Assembly: GCA_950022295.1 (NCBI GenBank)
Contig: OX465600.1
Span: 25,953,282 to 26,017,281 of the forward strand
Direction of reading: 5' to 3'
DNA: 64,000 bases
Source of the DNA: Bromus sterilis
Taxonomy: Eukaryota > Streptophyta > Magnoliopsida > Poales > Poaceae
Of this stretch, positions 43,441-53,462 are shown piece after piece. Position 1 is the first letter of the stretch. Every line of letters begins with the position of its first letter. The notes beneath the pieces were generated by a model that saw only the letters and a program-made list of their open reading frames with translations, was not told the origin of the DNA and did not search any database. The position numbers and the translations under genes are program-made.

Positions 43441-43988
43441 GCTTTGTGCCAGTTCGACACCGGTAGGGCTCTACAGAGGTGGCACTCGCAACACTTCTCA
43501 CACATGGAAAAGTCCATGTACATCATCAATGAGCTGATTTTCAGATTGGATGGAGCAAGAGATAGACATCATATGGTGGAAGATGAACACATGTTTAGGA
43601 ATCTTCTAAAGGTTCGGTGCCTGGGGATGGGAGCACTTGAGAGGGCCATGTCGAGGTAGCGATCCCGCATTAGTGAGATCAAAGAGGGGGACACATGAAT
43701 AAAAAAGTTTCAAATTAAGGCCATGGCCAGACGATGCAAGAACTACATCCAGGAGATTGGGCAGGAAGGCTAGATGTTCTCGGGACAAGATGACAAGATG
43801 GAAATATTATGGGATTTTTTCAAGAACTTAATTTTCACAAAAACACAACGCTAGTGCGAGCTGAATATCGAAGGCATACCATATTGATATCTCACAAAGA
43901 ACCTTGAGGGAATCAATGATCACTTCACTAAGGAGGAGGTCTTGGCAAAGATGAACAACATGGAGATACATAAAGCACCGGGACCCGA
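43441..43988 (+). pseudogene. LINE ORF2 fragment before the RT domain
   Basis: Reading frames across this stretch give the region just upstream of plant LINE reverse transcriptase: WHSQHFSHMEKSMYIINELI, then RCLGMGALERAMSR, RSRISEIKEGDT, HFTKEEVLAKMNNMEI and KAPGPDD, the usual lead-in to the RT fingers. Several stops and at least one frameshift break it. It is cut at 43989 by the Athila-type LTR, exactly at the GPDD motif, and no RT core follows. Confidence 0.75.
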
Positions 43989-45631
43989 TGATACGTCCGT
44001 ATCTATAATTTCTACTTGCTCCATGCATGTTTTGTCTGATATTGCTATGATCTAGATACACGTTCATACACTTTTGATCATATTTGGACTAACTTATTAA
44101 CTCAGTGCACCCCAGTGCCAGTTCCTGTTCTCTGCTGTTTTTCTATTTCAGGTTTCCCCCATATTAAAAGTGCTCCAAAAATTCCGTAAAAATCAGATAA
44201 AAAAATCAGCGTGAAGGAACCTTCCGGAATCACCTGGGTGGGGCCAGAGGGCTACCACCAGGGGCCCAGGCACCCTGGTGGCGCGCCCTAGGGGCTGGCC
44301 ACGCCAGGGGGGCACCTAGAACCCTGGTGGCCCCCTTGGCTGCCCCCTTCACCTTTATATTCTCCATGGCGGGATTCTTCCGAAGACATAACCTTTTTCA
44401 CGATCTCGCCTCTGTTCCGCCGCCGCTGCGCTTCCAAGATCGGGAGCGCCAATAGACCTCTTCCCGGCACCCTACCGGAGGGAGGATTGACCTCCGGGAG
44501 CTTCCCCTCCACCATGGACGCTTCCCGAATGATCCATGAGTAGTCTACCTTGGACCATGGGTCCATGATCATTAGCTATGTGATGTTCTCCTCCCCTCTT
44601 TGTTCTTCATGGATTAGACCTTGTGAGCTGCCCTACATGATCAAGGCACATATGTAATTCTTTCTGCTGTTGCTATGGTGAGTTTGCTGGGATCTGATGG
44701 ATTATGAGACTATGTTCAGTTTGTGATAGAGTAATATATTTGGTTCCTATATTTTATATTTTTTCCTAAGTAATTCTGGCATGTTCTCCGTTGCTGTTTA
44801 TTGCTTTGGCCAAGTAGTAGGTATTGACCCCAAGAGGGAACGTTATGCTCGATTGTGGGTTCATGCTCCCTGATGACACGCTTGAGTGACAGAAACATGA
44901 GTCTAGGGGATGTGTTGTTGCCACAAGGGGGAAAACAAAGGTGCTTGTAACCGCGATTGCAAGGATTCTTTACTTTACGCAAAGTTCATTTAATGCAGTT
45001 GTCTGTTTCTTTGGGTTTACACTTTGGGTGGGCTCGCAACTTAATACCAACGAGATGTTCTAGATAGATATCTCAAGTTGTATGATTAGTAGTAGATGCA
45101 GTTGGATTTCGGTCTACTTATTTTGGCGTACCGCCATGTTTTGGAGCCTCTTCCTTTCTTTGTAGCATAGTTAGCATTGTGGTGCGTTTTTAATCCTATC
45201 AATTGCCCAGCTGTGATGTGTTTACCTCGCAAAGCACTTTTACCGTATTTTGAGAGAGAGACATCACTAGTGAACATCATGGGACCTCGGTCCATATTCT
45301 CATCACTGTTTACACACTCATTTATTTTCTGCTTTTACCTTCCAGTAGCTATCATTATGATTATCCCTTTTGTTTGATACTTTGTAAACAACAAGACCGG
45401 AGAGATTGACAACCTCTCTGAACTTTGTTTGGAGCAAAGTTATTTGTTGTGTGTGTGCAGGCCCACGTCAACCTCTAAATTTCTAGCGCCGTTGTCACCT
45501 ACTTTGCCGCTTTTGGAGTCCTACGAGAGACATACCCTTACATAGGGGAAATTTGCTGCTATCCTACATCTCACCTTCCACTTGGGGTAACCAACGAAGG
45601 GCGAGAAGCCATTATCATCTCTCGCACATCA
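43989..45631 (+). mobile_element. 5' LTR of truncated Athila-type gypsy element
   Basis: It starts TGATACGTCCGTATCTATAA and runs to about 45631 (CACATCA), ten bases before the PBS. It aligns with the solo LTR at 509-2162 over its length, including the CTGCTGTTTTTCTATTTCAG stretch. It inserted into a LINE fragment. Confidence 0.82.
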
Positions 45632-45641
45632 AGAAAATTTC

Positions 45642-45659
45642 TGGCGCCGTTGCCGGGGA
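45642..45659 (+). other. primer-binding site, Athila type
   Basis: TGGCGCCGTTGCCGGGGA is the standard Athila-clade primer-binding site of grasses, complementary to a tRNA 3' end ending in CCA (tRNA-Asp, as recalled). Confidence 0.88.
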
Positions 45660-46660
45660 CTCCAATCGTCAAGATAGGGGAGTTGCACACTACCTTTTAC
45701 CTTTTCTTTTTATTCTTGTTAGTTTATATTTCAGATTTTATCTTTGTGTCCTTTATCAAAAATCACAAAAAATATATTTATCTTGCCTTTAGTAGTCCTT
45801 CTTGTTTAGTGAAGCATGTTAGGACTTGGTGCTTTGAGGGAATCGGAAGTTCTAGATTTCCATCAAAGGGATGGAGATAATATGAAGAAGGCATGGGACA
45901 AAATTTCTGAAGCACATAAAAGAATTATGCCTTGCATATCGTACCTATAAAAATTGTGCTTAGAAATTTTTACCATGGTCTTTTTAAGTGGTGTAAACAC
46001 TCTCTTGATATTATGGCTGAAGGAGACTTTTTAGAGTGTGATGAAGCTAGAGCTCTTGATATTTTGCATAGTCTATATATCTAGTTATTTTGTTTATGAT
46101 CGTAGTTTTGATACTGTTATGGATAGACTTGCCCCTATTGAAAAGAGGATGGATGCTCTAAACTTGAGAAATGTAGAGGAACTTCATTCCAACAAGAAAG
46201 AAATGTTAGAGATAGATGATGATTGGGAGCCTTTTGTTAGGATTAGCATCTCTAACCAAGACTTCCTTGCTTTTTGTGATATTGGATCCATGGTTTCTAC
46301 AATGCCAAAAATAGTTTATGATTCCTTGAAACTAGACATGGATAATTTATCATCTTATCATGAACATGCTAATGGAGATATTTCAGAGATTAAGGGAAAA
46401 GTGAAAGAAGTCCAGGTTACATCCTTAAAAGGGTTGCAACGATGGATTTCTTTATCATGGAGCCAAACCAAAGTAACATTGTGCTTGGAAGGGACTTCCT
46501 CCGAGCTATGAAAGGCTTCATCGATATTGGTAAGGGGCACATACGCTTACGTGGTAAGGCGAAAGGTAAGTACCTCTTCCCTAGGAAAAAGAAGAATGAG
46601 CTTGTTGAAAATCAATTTGAAGTTTTTTATGACTTCGATGATCTCGGGGACCTTTGATTC
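45660..46660 (+). pseudogene. Athila-type gag and protease remnants
   Basis: Short stretches in shifting frames. Gag-like: KAWDKISEAHKRIMPC near 45890 and LDIMAEGDFLECDEARALD near 46010. Then a retropepsin-like part with FCDIGSMVSTMP (about 46275; DIG for the usual DLG) followed one frame over by NIVLGRDFLRAMKGFIDI (about 46470). RT, RNase H and integrase are absent; the sequence goes straight to the post-pol region. The element is a deletion derivative. Confidence 0.75.
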
Positions 46661-46700
46661 TTCTTTTTTCTTTGTTCCTAGCTTAAAGGTGTAAAAGAAA

Positions 46701-46720
46701 GCGCTTGTTGGGAGGCAACC
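46701..46720 (+). other. conserved Athila post-pol motif
   Basis: GCGCTTGTTGGGAGGCAACC is a fixed landmark found after pol in many Athila-clade elements of grasses (recall). Its closeness to the protease remnant shows an internal deletion of several kilobases. No 3' LTR follows in the window. Confidence 0.75.
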
Positions 46721-46739
46721 CAAGATGTTTTTATTTCTG

Positions 46740-48000
46740 TTTTTAGTGGTCTTGATGATTGTTACTACTGTAGAAACATCTTTAAAATGAACTCAATTTT
46801 TGCATGCAGATGGACATTCCATGGTAGGCATTAATGTTTGGTTTTAACAATTTTCGATACCGTATGCAAGTTGTGACACATTTGGCTATTCACCGACCTT
46901 TTTTAACCGAGAAAACTCCAAAAGACTGCATCACTTGTCAAAAACTTTAAAATCTTGGCATGCTATCTTGAATTGGTCATACAAGGACATGACTCTTTAG
47001 GAAACTTAAGGGTTGTCAAGAAACTAGTTTCTCAAATGGACTCTTCTGGTCTACCAAACACTCTTCGTTAAAGATGATTTTTTTAGAAATCTCATGACCG
47101 ACCCCAACTTTTGCAAGCAAGTGGGCATGCCCATGGTAAGCATCCATGTATGGTTTGAATGATCGTCAACATCGTATGCATGTTGCTATATGTTTTGACA
47201 GAGAAAACTTAAAAAAATGCAAATTTTTTTATCGAAAACCTAAACAACTAGGCATGGTGCCTTGAATTGATCATATTAAGCCATGAAAAAAAATTGAGGC
47301 CATTTTAACAACTTCAAGAAACAACATGCTCTTAGATGGGGCCTTCTGATCTCTACCCAACATCATCCGTTCAACATGGTTTATTTTTGGACATCCTTTA
47401 AATGGACCCTATTTTTGCAAGCTGGTGATTATGCCCTTGGTTAAATTGCGACACACCCAACCATTTATCGTCTATTTTTAATAGACAAAAGTCCAAAAAT
47501 GCAAAAATTGTCGAAAACCTAAAAAACTTGGCACATTGTCTTGAATTAGTCATACAAGGCAATCGAAGAAAGTTGAGGTCATTTCAAGGATGTTGAGAAA
47601 CAATGTGTTCTCAGACGGAGCCTTCTGGCCTACACAAGCACCCTCCATTTAACATGGTCTATTTTTGACATTCTTTAAATAACCCTAACTTTTGCAAACA
47701 TGCTAGAATTCTAATGGTAGGCATACATGCCAGCTTTTGAATGATTTCCAATGTTGTATGTAAGTTATGGCACGTTTGGCCAATTATCACCCTTTTTGAA
47801 TGATAAAAACTCTAAATAATGCATAATTATTAGAAAACCAAAATAATTTTGCATGGTGCCTCGAATTGTTCATACAAGTCAATGAAAAATAATTGAGGTT
47901 ATTTTATGAATGTCGAGAAACAAGGTATTTTTTAGAAATTCTCAAACAAAGCCTTCTAACCTATCCGAACACCCTACGTTCAACAAGGTATTTTTTAGAA
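46740..48000. repeat. degenerate tandem repeat, unit about 280-320 bp
   Basis: At least four diverged units. Recurrent landmarks are a CATACAAGG-type word at about 46977, 47269, 47547 and 47869, and AACTTTTGCAAGC-type words at about 47103, 47411 and 47690. Each unit also contains GAAAACTCCAAAA and CTTGGCATG words. No coding capacity. It may be the subterminal repeat of a DNA transposon, but no end is found. Confidence 0.6.
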
Positions 48001-48700
48001 ATACTCAAAACTGTTATTTTGCTATTAAAAACAAAATTGATATTTTTAGTTGGTTCAAATAATAATTATTATTATTAAAAAGAGAGGAAAAACAAAAAAA
48101 TAGAAAAGAAAAAATCATTTAGGCCTTGGCCCAACTAGGCTATGTCATCGGCACTTGCTGGATTTTTTTTAAGTTTTTGTACATTATTAATGAACAAAAT
48201 TTAAAAGGAGATTTTTTTTTGAAATTTTGAACAAATTTTTGAAAGTGAAAGTATTTTTTAAAACATAAAAAACAAACGAAATAAAATGAATAGAATTACA
48301 AACATATAGAAAAAAGGAAAAAAAATAGTACGAGTACATCATGTATTACAAAATATTCATCGTAAATTTTAAATATTCACTGTATATTAAAAACATGTTC
48401 GACCTATTAAAAAAATTCATCGTATATCACAAAAATGTTCAATATATATTTAACCATTGTCCAATGTAGATCACAAAAATGTGCAATGTGTATTTTAAAA
48501 TTGTTCACCATAAATCACATAAATGTTCAATTTGTATTGATAATGTATTTACGTATGGTACAAAAATGTTCAATGTATATTACAAAAATATTAAAATGTC
48601 AAATTTTGAATATTTTTGTATCTGTCATTGTATTTAGTTCTTGTATATCTGCACGCGCTATTAATCACTAATGGTTAGCAGTTCAACTGCCAAGGAACTC
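48001..48700. repeat. AT-rich sequence with short degenerate repeats
   Basis: Repeated ACAAAAATGTTCAATGTATA-type words between about 48350 and 48600 in a very AT-rich setting. No gene. Confidence 0.5.
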
Positions 48701-50872
48701 CTATTCTCTATCGTGATATTCCTATTTGTCCAATAAATTGGCGTACTCTCGAAAAAATATATGGTATCATGAAGCATGAAAGTTAATTTTGTGCTTGCCA
48801 GCTTGTACATTGGAAGAAGTAATTTAGCTCTTTTATGGATACGTCAAACTACAACATGGTGTACATGTTGACCTTAATAGAAAACACAAGGAAACTATTA
48901 ACTGGTTTGGTGATGTAAGAAATCTTTATCCAGCTAAAGATTTTTGCATTGCAAATGCACTACCAAGTTACACGATTTGAAGCACAACTATCATAAGAAA
49001 TACAAAAGAAGGCTTTTATTTTGTTTGAAGATTACACTTAGTAGAGAGATGTCGTAGGTCAATGCCAAGTTCGGGGTTGAGGCATGACATTGCAGCTCCA
49101 CCATGCTGCCCCCGGTGGTTCAAGTAATTTGCAGTACATCTTGAAGTAGTGCCTAGTGTTTCAGCATGTAGTCCACTCAGAGATCTTGGAGGTGTCTTTG
49201 CCCTGCCACAAGCTCTTGTTCGGTTGTCTCTGCTCAATTCAGCTTAAGAAAAAGACTGTCAGCATCGACTTTTAGAAAATCTTGCTAATGATTTGTATGA
49301 AATATATGAAAAACGACACCTATATAATTACGAACAAATTTCAGTAAAACCAAATCAGTTGTCGGCTTTGCCATATACCTGACTGTAAGTACTATTTCAT
49401 TCACATCCAATGATAAATTAACTTCAAATCATTTCAATCATATCTGCATCCAGAGTTCGCATGCTTTTTAAATAATTGTCCGCATGAGGTCCTTTTGCTG
49501 AATCTGCAATTTCATCTCCTCAACAGGATCTACACATCATGAATTTTATCAACAGAATTAGCAAGTTGCGAAATTGAAATCTTGCATGAATATAGTCTAC
49601 AACATATTTACTATGTGTCTGAATTTCTGGTGGCGTCAACCTGAATATCTCTGCAAAAACATCAAACCGTCTTTCTGTTAAAATATAGTGAAAAAGTGAC
49701 ACTTTCAAGAAATTCTATATTTACATTTTCATGCATCTCTATAACAATCAGTGTAGTAGTAACAATCAGTACAAGTCCAAAATTTCTAAGAATTTCTATC
49801 AGTAAATTTAGCAAGGAATGTAGCGAAAATGTAATCCCCATATATCCAATAGAATTATCTAATCAAGCCATGGATACTTTGAAACCACGTGTATCCCTAA
49901 TTTTTTCTGAAATTTGTATACCTGACATTGGAGCCCTTGCCCAAGAAGCGCTAGCATCTGGCCTCCTTGTGTGCCAACTCTGCGATGTTTGGCTAGTACT
50001 GTAGCTCCTTGCGCTGCTTTGGCATAATCCACGCAGCCGCTCTTCCGCGGAAACCAAGGCCAAAGAGGAATCGGGGAGGAGGGGAATCATCCGCTGGCCC
50101 GCTTCAAGATGCGAGATACTCCGTATGAAGGAAGGAATATATGGAGACGCGTGGAGCCGTGGAGTACAGGAAGACCAAGGAGTGCCGTGGAAACTGACCT
50201 GCAATTAACCTCCATAGATGAATGGTGTGCATCAATTTCCATTAAAGGTATAGGAATAGTGAATTACTCCATCAATTTCCGGCAAGTGGTGTCGAATCGA
50301 AAGCTGACGATTAGCATCCCACACCCATCTCTGTCAGACCCAAAGCGCAGTCAGCATGGGGCACCGTCGAGCGTGTTAGTCGGAACCCAAGCACGGTGGC
50401 CATGGGAGTCACTCTCGCCCAGCGACAGCCGCCACGCCACGCCATGCCCATGCGACGGCTGCATCTGCATCTGCGTCTGTGCGAACAGAAGGAGGGACCC
50501 GTAGAGAGGCTCGTGCATTTTTCTTCACATCAGGCGCTCCTCCCATCGGTCGGTGGCCGCGTAGGAGCGCGACGGCTGGGCCGATGAGAAGGCCCGGTTT
50601 ACCAGAGCGCTCGCTTTTGGCTTCTAGAGCAGCAGCCCTTTAGAACAGCGGCCAACGTTAAAAACACATCTGATCTAACGGCCAAAAATACCCGAATCGG
50701 TCATCTGACGGCCGAAACCGTTGATAGCCTAAGAGAGCTCGATTTAGGTGCAGTTTTACTGTTCTAAATAAACGGGTACGATTTATCAAAGGTTCATATT
50801 GCTTTTATACATTTTGTGGAGGGGGTTTGTAGGGTCTCGCCCTGTGAAATGGCATGCGCTCTTGAAGTGGTT
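48701..50872. other. low-complexity-free region, largely unassigned
   Basis: Mixed-composition sequence without recognisable element ends. A possible minus-strand spliced transcript is described separately. At 50040-50600 the sequence is GC-richer and promoter-like, with no supported ORF. Confidence 0.35.
49011..50090 (-). other. possible spliced gene fragment or non-coding transcript
   Basis: On the minus strand an open stretch from an ATG near 50081 (MIPLLPDSSLALVSAEERLR) ends at a fair donor AATGTCAG/GTATAC near 49922. Further down are acceptor-like TTTTTGCAG/AGATATTC near 49653 and GAGCAG/AGACAACC near 49232. The last stretch runs to an AATAAA near 49013. The pieces do not join into a protein I know, and conceptual translations contain stops. 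Evidence is limited to splice-like borders. Confidence 0.25.
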
Positions 50873-50881
50873 GATATTTGG

Positions 50882-51180
50882 GATTTTTTTTAAATAATAA
50901 ATTTATTAAATAAAATAAAAAATAATGCACGTTTTCAAAAAATTTCATAAATAATACACCCTAGGCCACGGCCTGGCCAATTGGACCCAGTTGGTCACGG
51001 CCTGGCCGATTGGAGCCAGTTGGCCACGCCGTGGCCGATAGGATCCCAGTCGGCCTAGCCGTGGCCGACTGGAACCCAGCAAGAAGTCTATCGGCCTAGT
51101 ACACATGCAGTCGGCCACGGGCTAGCCGACTGGGCCAATTGGCCACAGCCAGGCCGACTGGATAAAAGAAAGTTTTTGCT
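50882..51180. repeat. MULE left terminal inverted repeat region
   Basis: The outer 100 bp match the right end in inverted form. The inner 200 bp hold many CGGCC/GGCCGA words such as GGCCACGGCCTGGCCGAT, mirrored at 56880-57070 but rearranged, so they work as a subterminal repeat cluster. Confidence 0.85.
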
Positions 51181-51445
51181 CAAAAAAAAAAAGAAATATG
51201 CACCATTGGCCTCACGAACTTTCGGCGCTGAGGACACCGGGATTGGGATGCTTTCGGTGATGAGGTGACAGGGATTGAAACGCTTTCGGCGTTGAGGAGA
51301 CAGGGTTGGGACGCTTTCGGCGCTGAGGAGACATTGATTGCGCTAACTTTGAGGAAAGTAGTAGCGCACTGAGGCTCGTCGGTTCTTTAAAAAGACCTCA
51401 TCTTTGCCTCTTTTTCTCCTCATTCACTCTTCTCCTTTCGTAGTG

Positions 51446-51828
51446 ATGGGTGAAGGCTCAAGCTCGAAGAATAAGAAGAAATTAAGTGGTGCATCACCAA
51501 AGCTGGCTGAAGATAGTGATGATGACTTTATGCCAGACAACCACAGAAACTTACCGTGGAAAAAAAACAGGTAACAGTGCTGCATCAGTGTCATCCAAGA
51601 AGAAGAAATCAAGCGATGCATCAGCAAAGCCCGCTGAAGATAGTGATGATGACTTTATGCCAGACAAGCACGGAAACTTACCGTGGAAAAAAAACAGGTA
51701 ACAGTGTTGCATCAGTGTCATCCAAGAAGAAGAAATCAAGCGATGCATCAGCAACGCCCGCTGAAGATAGTGATGATGACTTCATGCCAGACAAGCACGG
51801 AAACTTACCGGGGAAAAAAAAGTGTTGA
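51446..51828 (+). pseudogene. MULE accessory ORF, plus strand, 127-bp repeats
   Basis: It starts MGEGSSSKNKKKLSGASPKL just inside the left terminal repeat. Three tandem copies of a unit with the core AEDSDDDFMPDKHGNLPWKK begin at about 51509, 51636 and 51763, spaced exactly 127 bp. Because 127 is not a multiple of three, the frame is lost after each copy; one base fewer in the A-run after CCGTGG would give 126 bp and an open frame through the linker SAASVSSKKKKSSDAS. The peptide is acidic and Lys-rich with no known domain. It starts from the left end and reads inward, towards the transposase gene. Confidence 0.5.
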
Positions 51829-51998
51829 CGACTTTATGTACTGTTAGCGATAAGCACTACGTTGTATCTTACTTTCAGTTTAAGTGGTTTCATTTAATTT
51901 ATGTCGTACCATGTCGTACGATTATTAGCAAGAATAATGATGAAGAGTTGATGTAGTGAATATGTTTTATACATAAAAACATAATCATACGTAGAATA

Positions 51999-52113
51999 GG
52001 CATAAGTCTCATACATAGAATAGGCATATGTCTCATACATAAGCATAGGCATAAGTCTCATACATAGAATAGGCATAAGTCTCATACATATAATAGGCAT
52101 AAGTCTGATAGGG
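51999..52113. repeat. 24-bp tandem repeat in MULE
   Basis: About five units of GGCATAAGTCTCATACATAG type with starts at 51999, 52023, 52048, 52072 and 52096. It lies downstream of the second minus-strand ORF, and frames crossing it give a Tyr-rich shadow peptide. Confidence 0.85.
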
Positions 52114-52120
52114 AGGAGCT

Positions 52121-53067
52121 TCAAGGATGGCGTCTGGGACGACAGTCAGGAAGTGTAGTAGGTGTCGTCCAGCCATACCTGTGAGGTGCCCTAAATTGCC
52201 GAAGAGGAATCTCAGAACCGTCCTGATCATACTGTGTCTCCTGGGTGGGGCCTGGTGGAGGAGTCGAATACATGTCTATCCAGTCGTTCTGCTGCGACAT
52301 GTAATCATGTGTACTGTCCTCAAGATCCGGTTCACTAGCCCACACAGATCCAGACATAGGCGTATGATTTCCGATTCCTGTAGGATGAAACATAAGTACT
52401 GAAGACAAATGTAGTTCCAATTATAATTATAAAGTGACATACCCTGCTGTTGTGACGCTGGGTGAAATGAGGGAGGACCATCCTGCGGGTACTGCCATGC
52501 TGAACCTCCCGCCTGGTCAGGACGGGGTGGCTGATACGGATAGCTAGACGTGGGACCCTGCTGCTGGTACTGCCATGCTGATCCTCCCGCCTGGTCAGGA
52601 CGGGGTGGCTGATACGGGTAACTAGACGTGGGACCCTGCTGCTGGTACTGCCATGCTGATCCTCCCGCCTGGTCAGGAGGGGGTGGCTGATACGGGTAGC
52701 CAGATGTGGGACCCTGCTGCTGGTACTTCCATGCTGATCCTCCCGCCTGGTCAGGAGGGGGTGGCTGATATGGGTAGCCAGATGTGGGACCTTGTTGCTC
52801 TACACGTGGACGCGGGTGGTGTCGATTCTTAGTGGAGGAACGCGGTGGTCGCTGTAGAGGATGATGTTGAACAACATCTGAAGTGCGGTTGCACGTGATA
52901 ACATCGTAGAGAGCTCGTAACTTCTGTTGAATGCGTGCAAAACGACTCCGGTATGGAAGAAGAGGGCATGACGATGATGAACGTGCAAGCGCATTCATCT
53001 CATCCCTCAGATCGAGTGTAATGTCAGCCTGGAATTGAAACGATGATTTAATAAGTAACCACATCAA
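52121..53067 (-). CDS. MULE second ORF, Pro/Gln/Gly-rich repeats
   Basis: On the minus strand an exon starts after an acceptor TTCAATTCCAG near 53032 (ADITLDLRDEMNALARSS, then IQQKLRALYDVITCNRTSDV). Four copies of a 26-aa repeat (unit QQGPTSGYPYQPPPPDQAGG plus SAWQY) follow at 52797-52486. The sequence then crosses a probable intron (about 52444-52385) into PTGIGNHTPMSGSVWASEPD and ends with an Arg/Pro-rich tail near 52121. I do not recognise the family; such a tail also occurs near transposase genes in other grass MULEs. Upstream exons are not resolved, so the start is open and the element as read may make only part of the protein. Confidence 0.5.
52486..52797 (-). repeat. 78-bp in-frame coding repeat, four units
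   Basis: Starts of the GGTACTGCCATGCTG core at about 52488, 52566, 52644 and 52722. The 78-bp period keeps frame (26 codons). Variation is mostly CGGGG/GGGGG (Arg or Pro codons) and GATACGG/GATATGG. Confidence 0.88.
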
Positions 53068-53220
53068 CGTATTAGTTAACTAAATGCATTTGGTAAAGAG
53101 AATATATGTTACCGTTAATTGTCTGGAGCCGGAAGTATCAAAGCTGGGTCAAGCAACATCATTCCCTCCATTCCTGCTCTTATTTAGACATAGTTGTACG
53201 CACAATACAAATTTGAACAA

Positions 53221-53460
53221 ATAGTGGCAGACTTAGTACAAATTAAAACCATAGTGCCACACTTAATACAAATAAAGAACATAGTGGCAGACTTAGTACA
53301 AATTAAAACCATAGTGCGACACTTAATACAAATAAAGAACATAGTGGCAGACTTAGTACAAATTAAAACCATAGTGCGACACTTAATACAAATAAAAAAC
53401 ATAGTGCCAGACTTAATACAAATTAAAACCATACTGTCGCCACACTTAATACAAATTAAA
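53221..53460. repeat. 60-bp tandem repeat in MULE
   Basis: Four units of ACTTAGTACAAATTAAAACC followed by ATAGTGCGACACTTAATACA, with starts near 53231, 53291, 53351 and 53411. It lies between the transposase 3' end and the second ORF. Both strands are open in several frames through it, which explains the ORFs there; neither looks like a gene. Confidence 0.9.
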
Positions 53461-53462
53461 AC

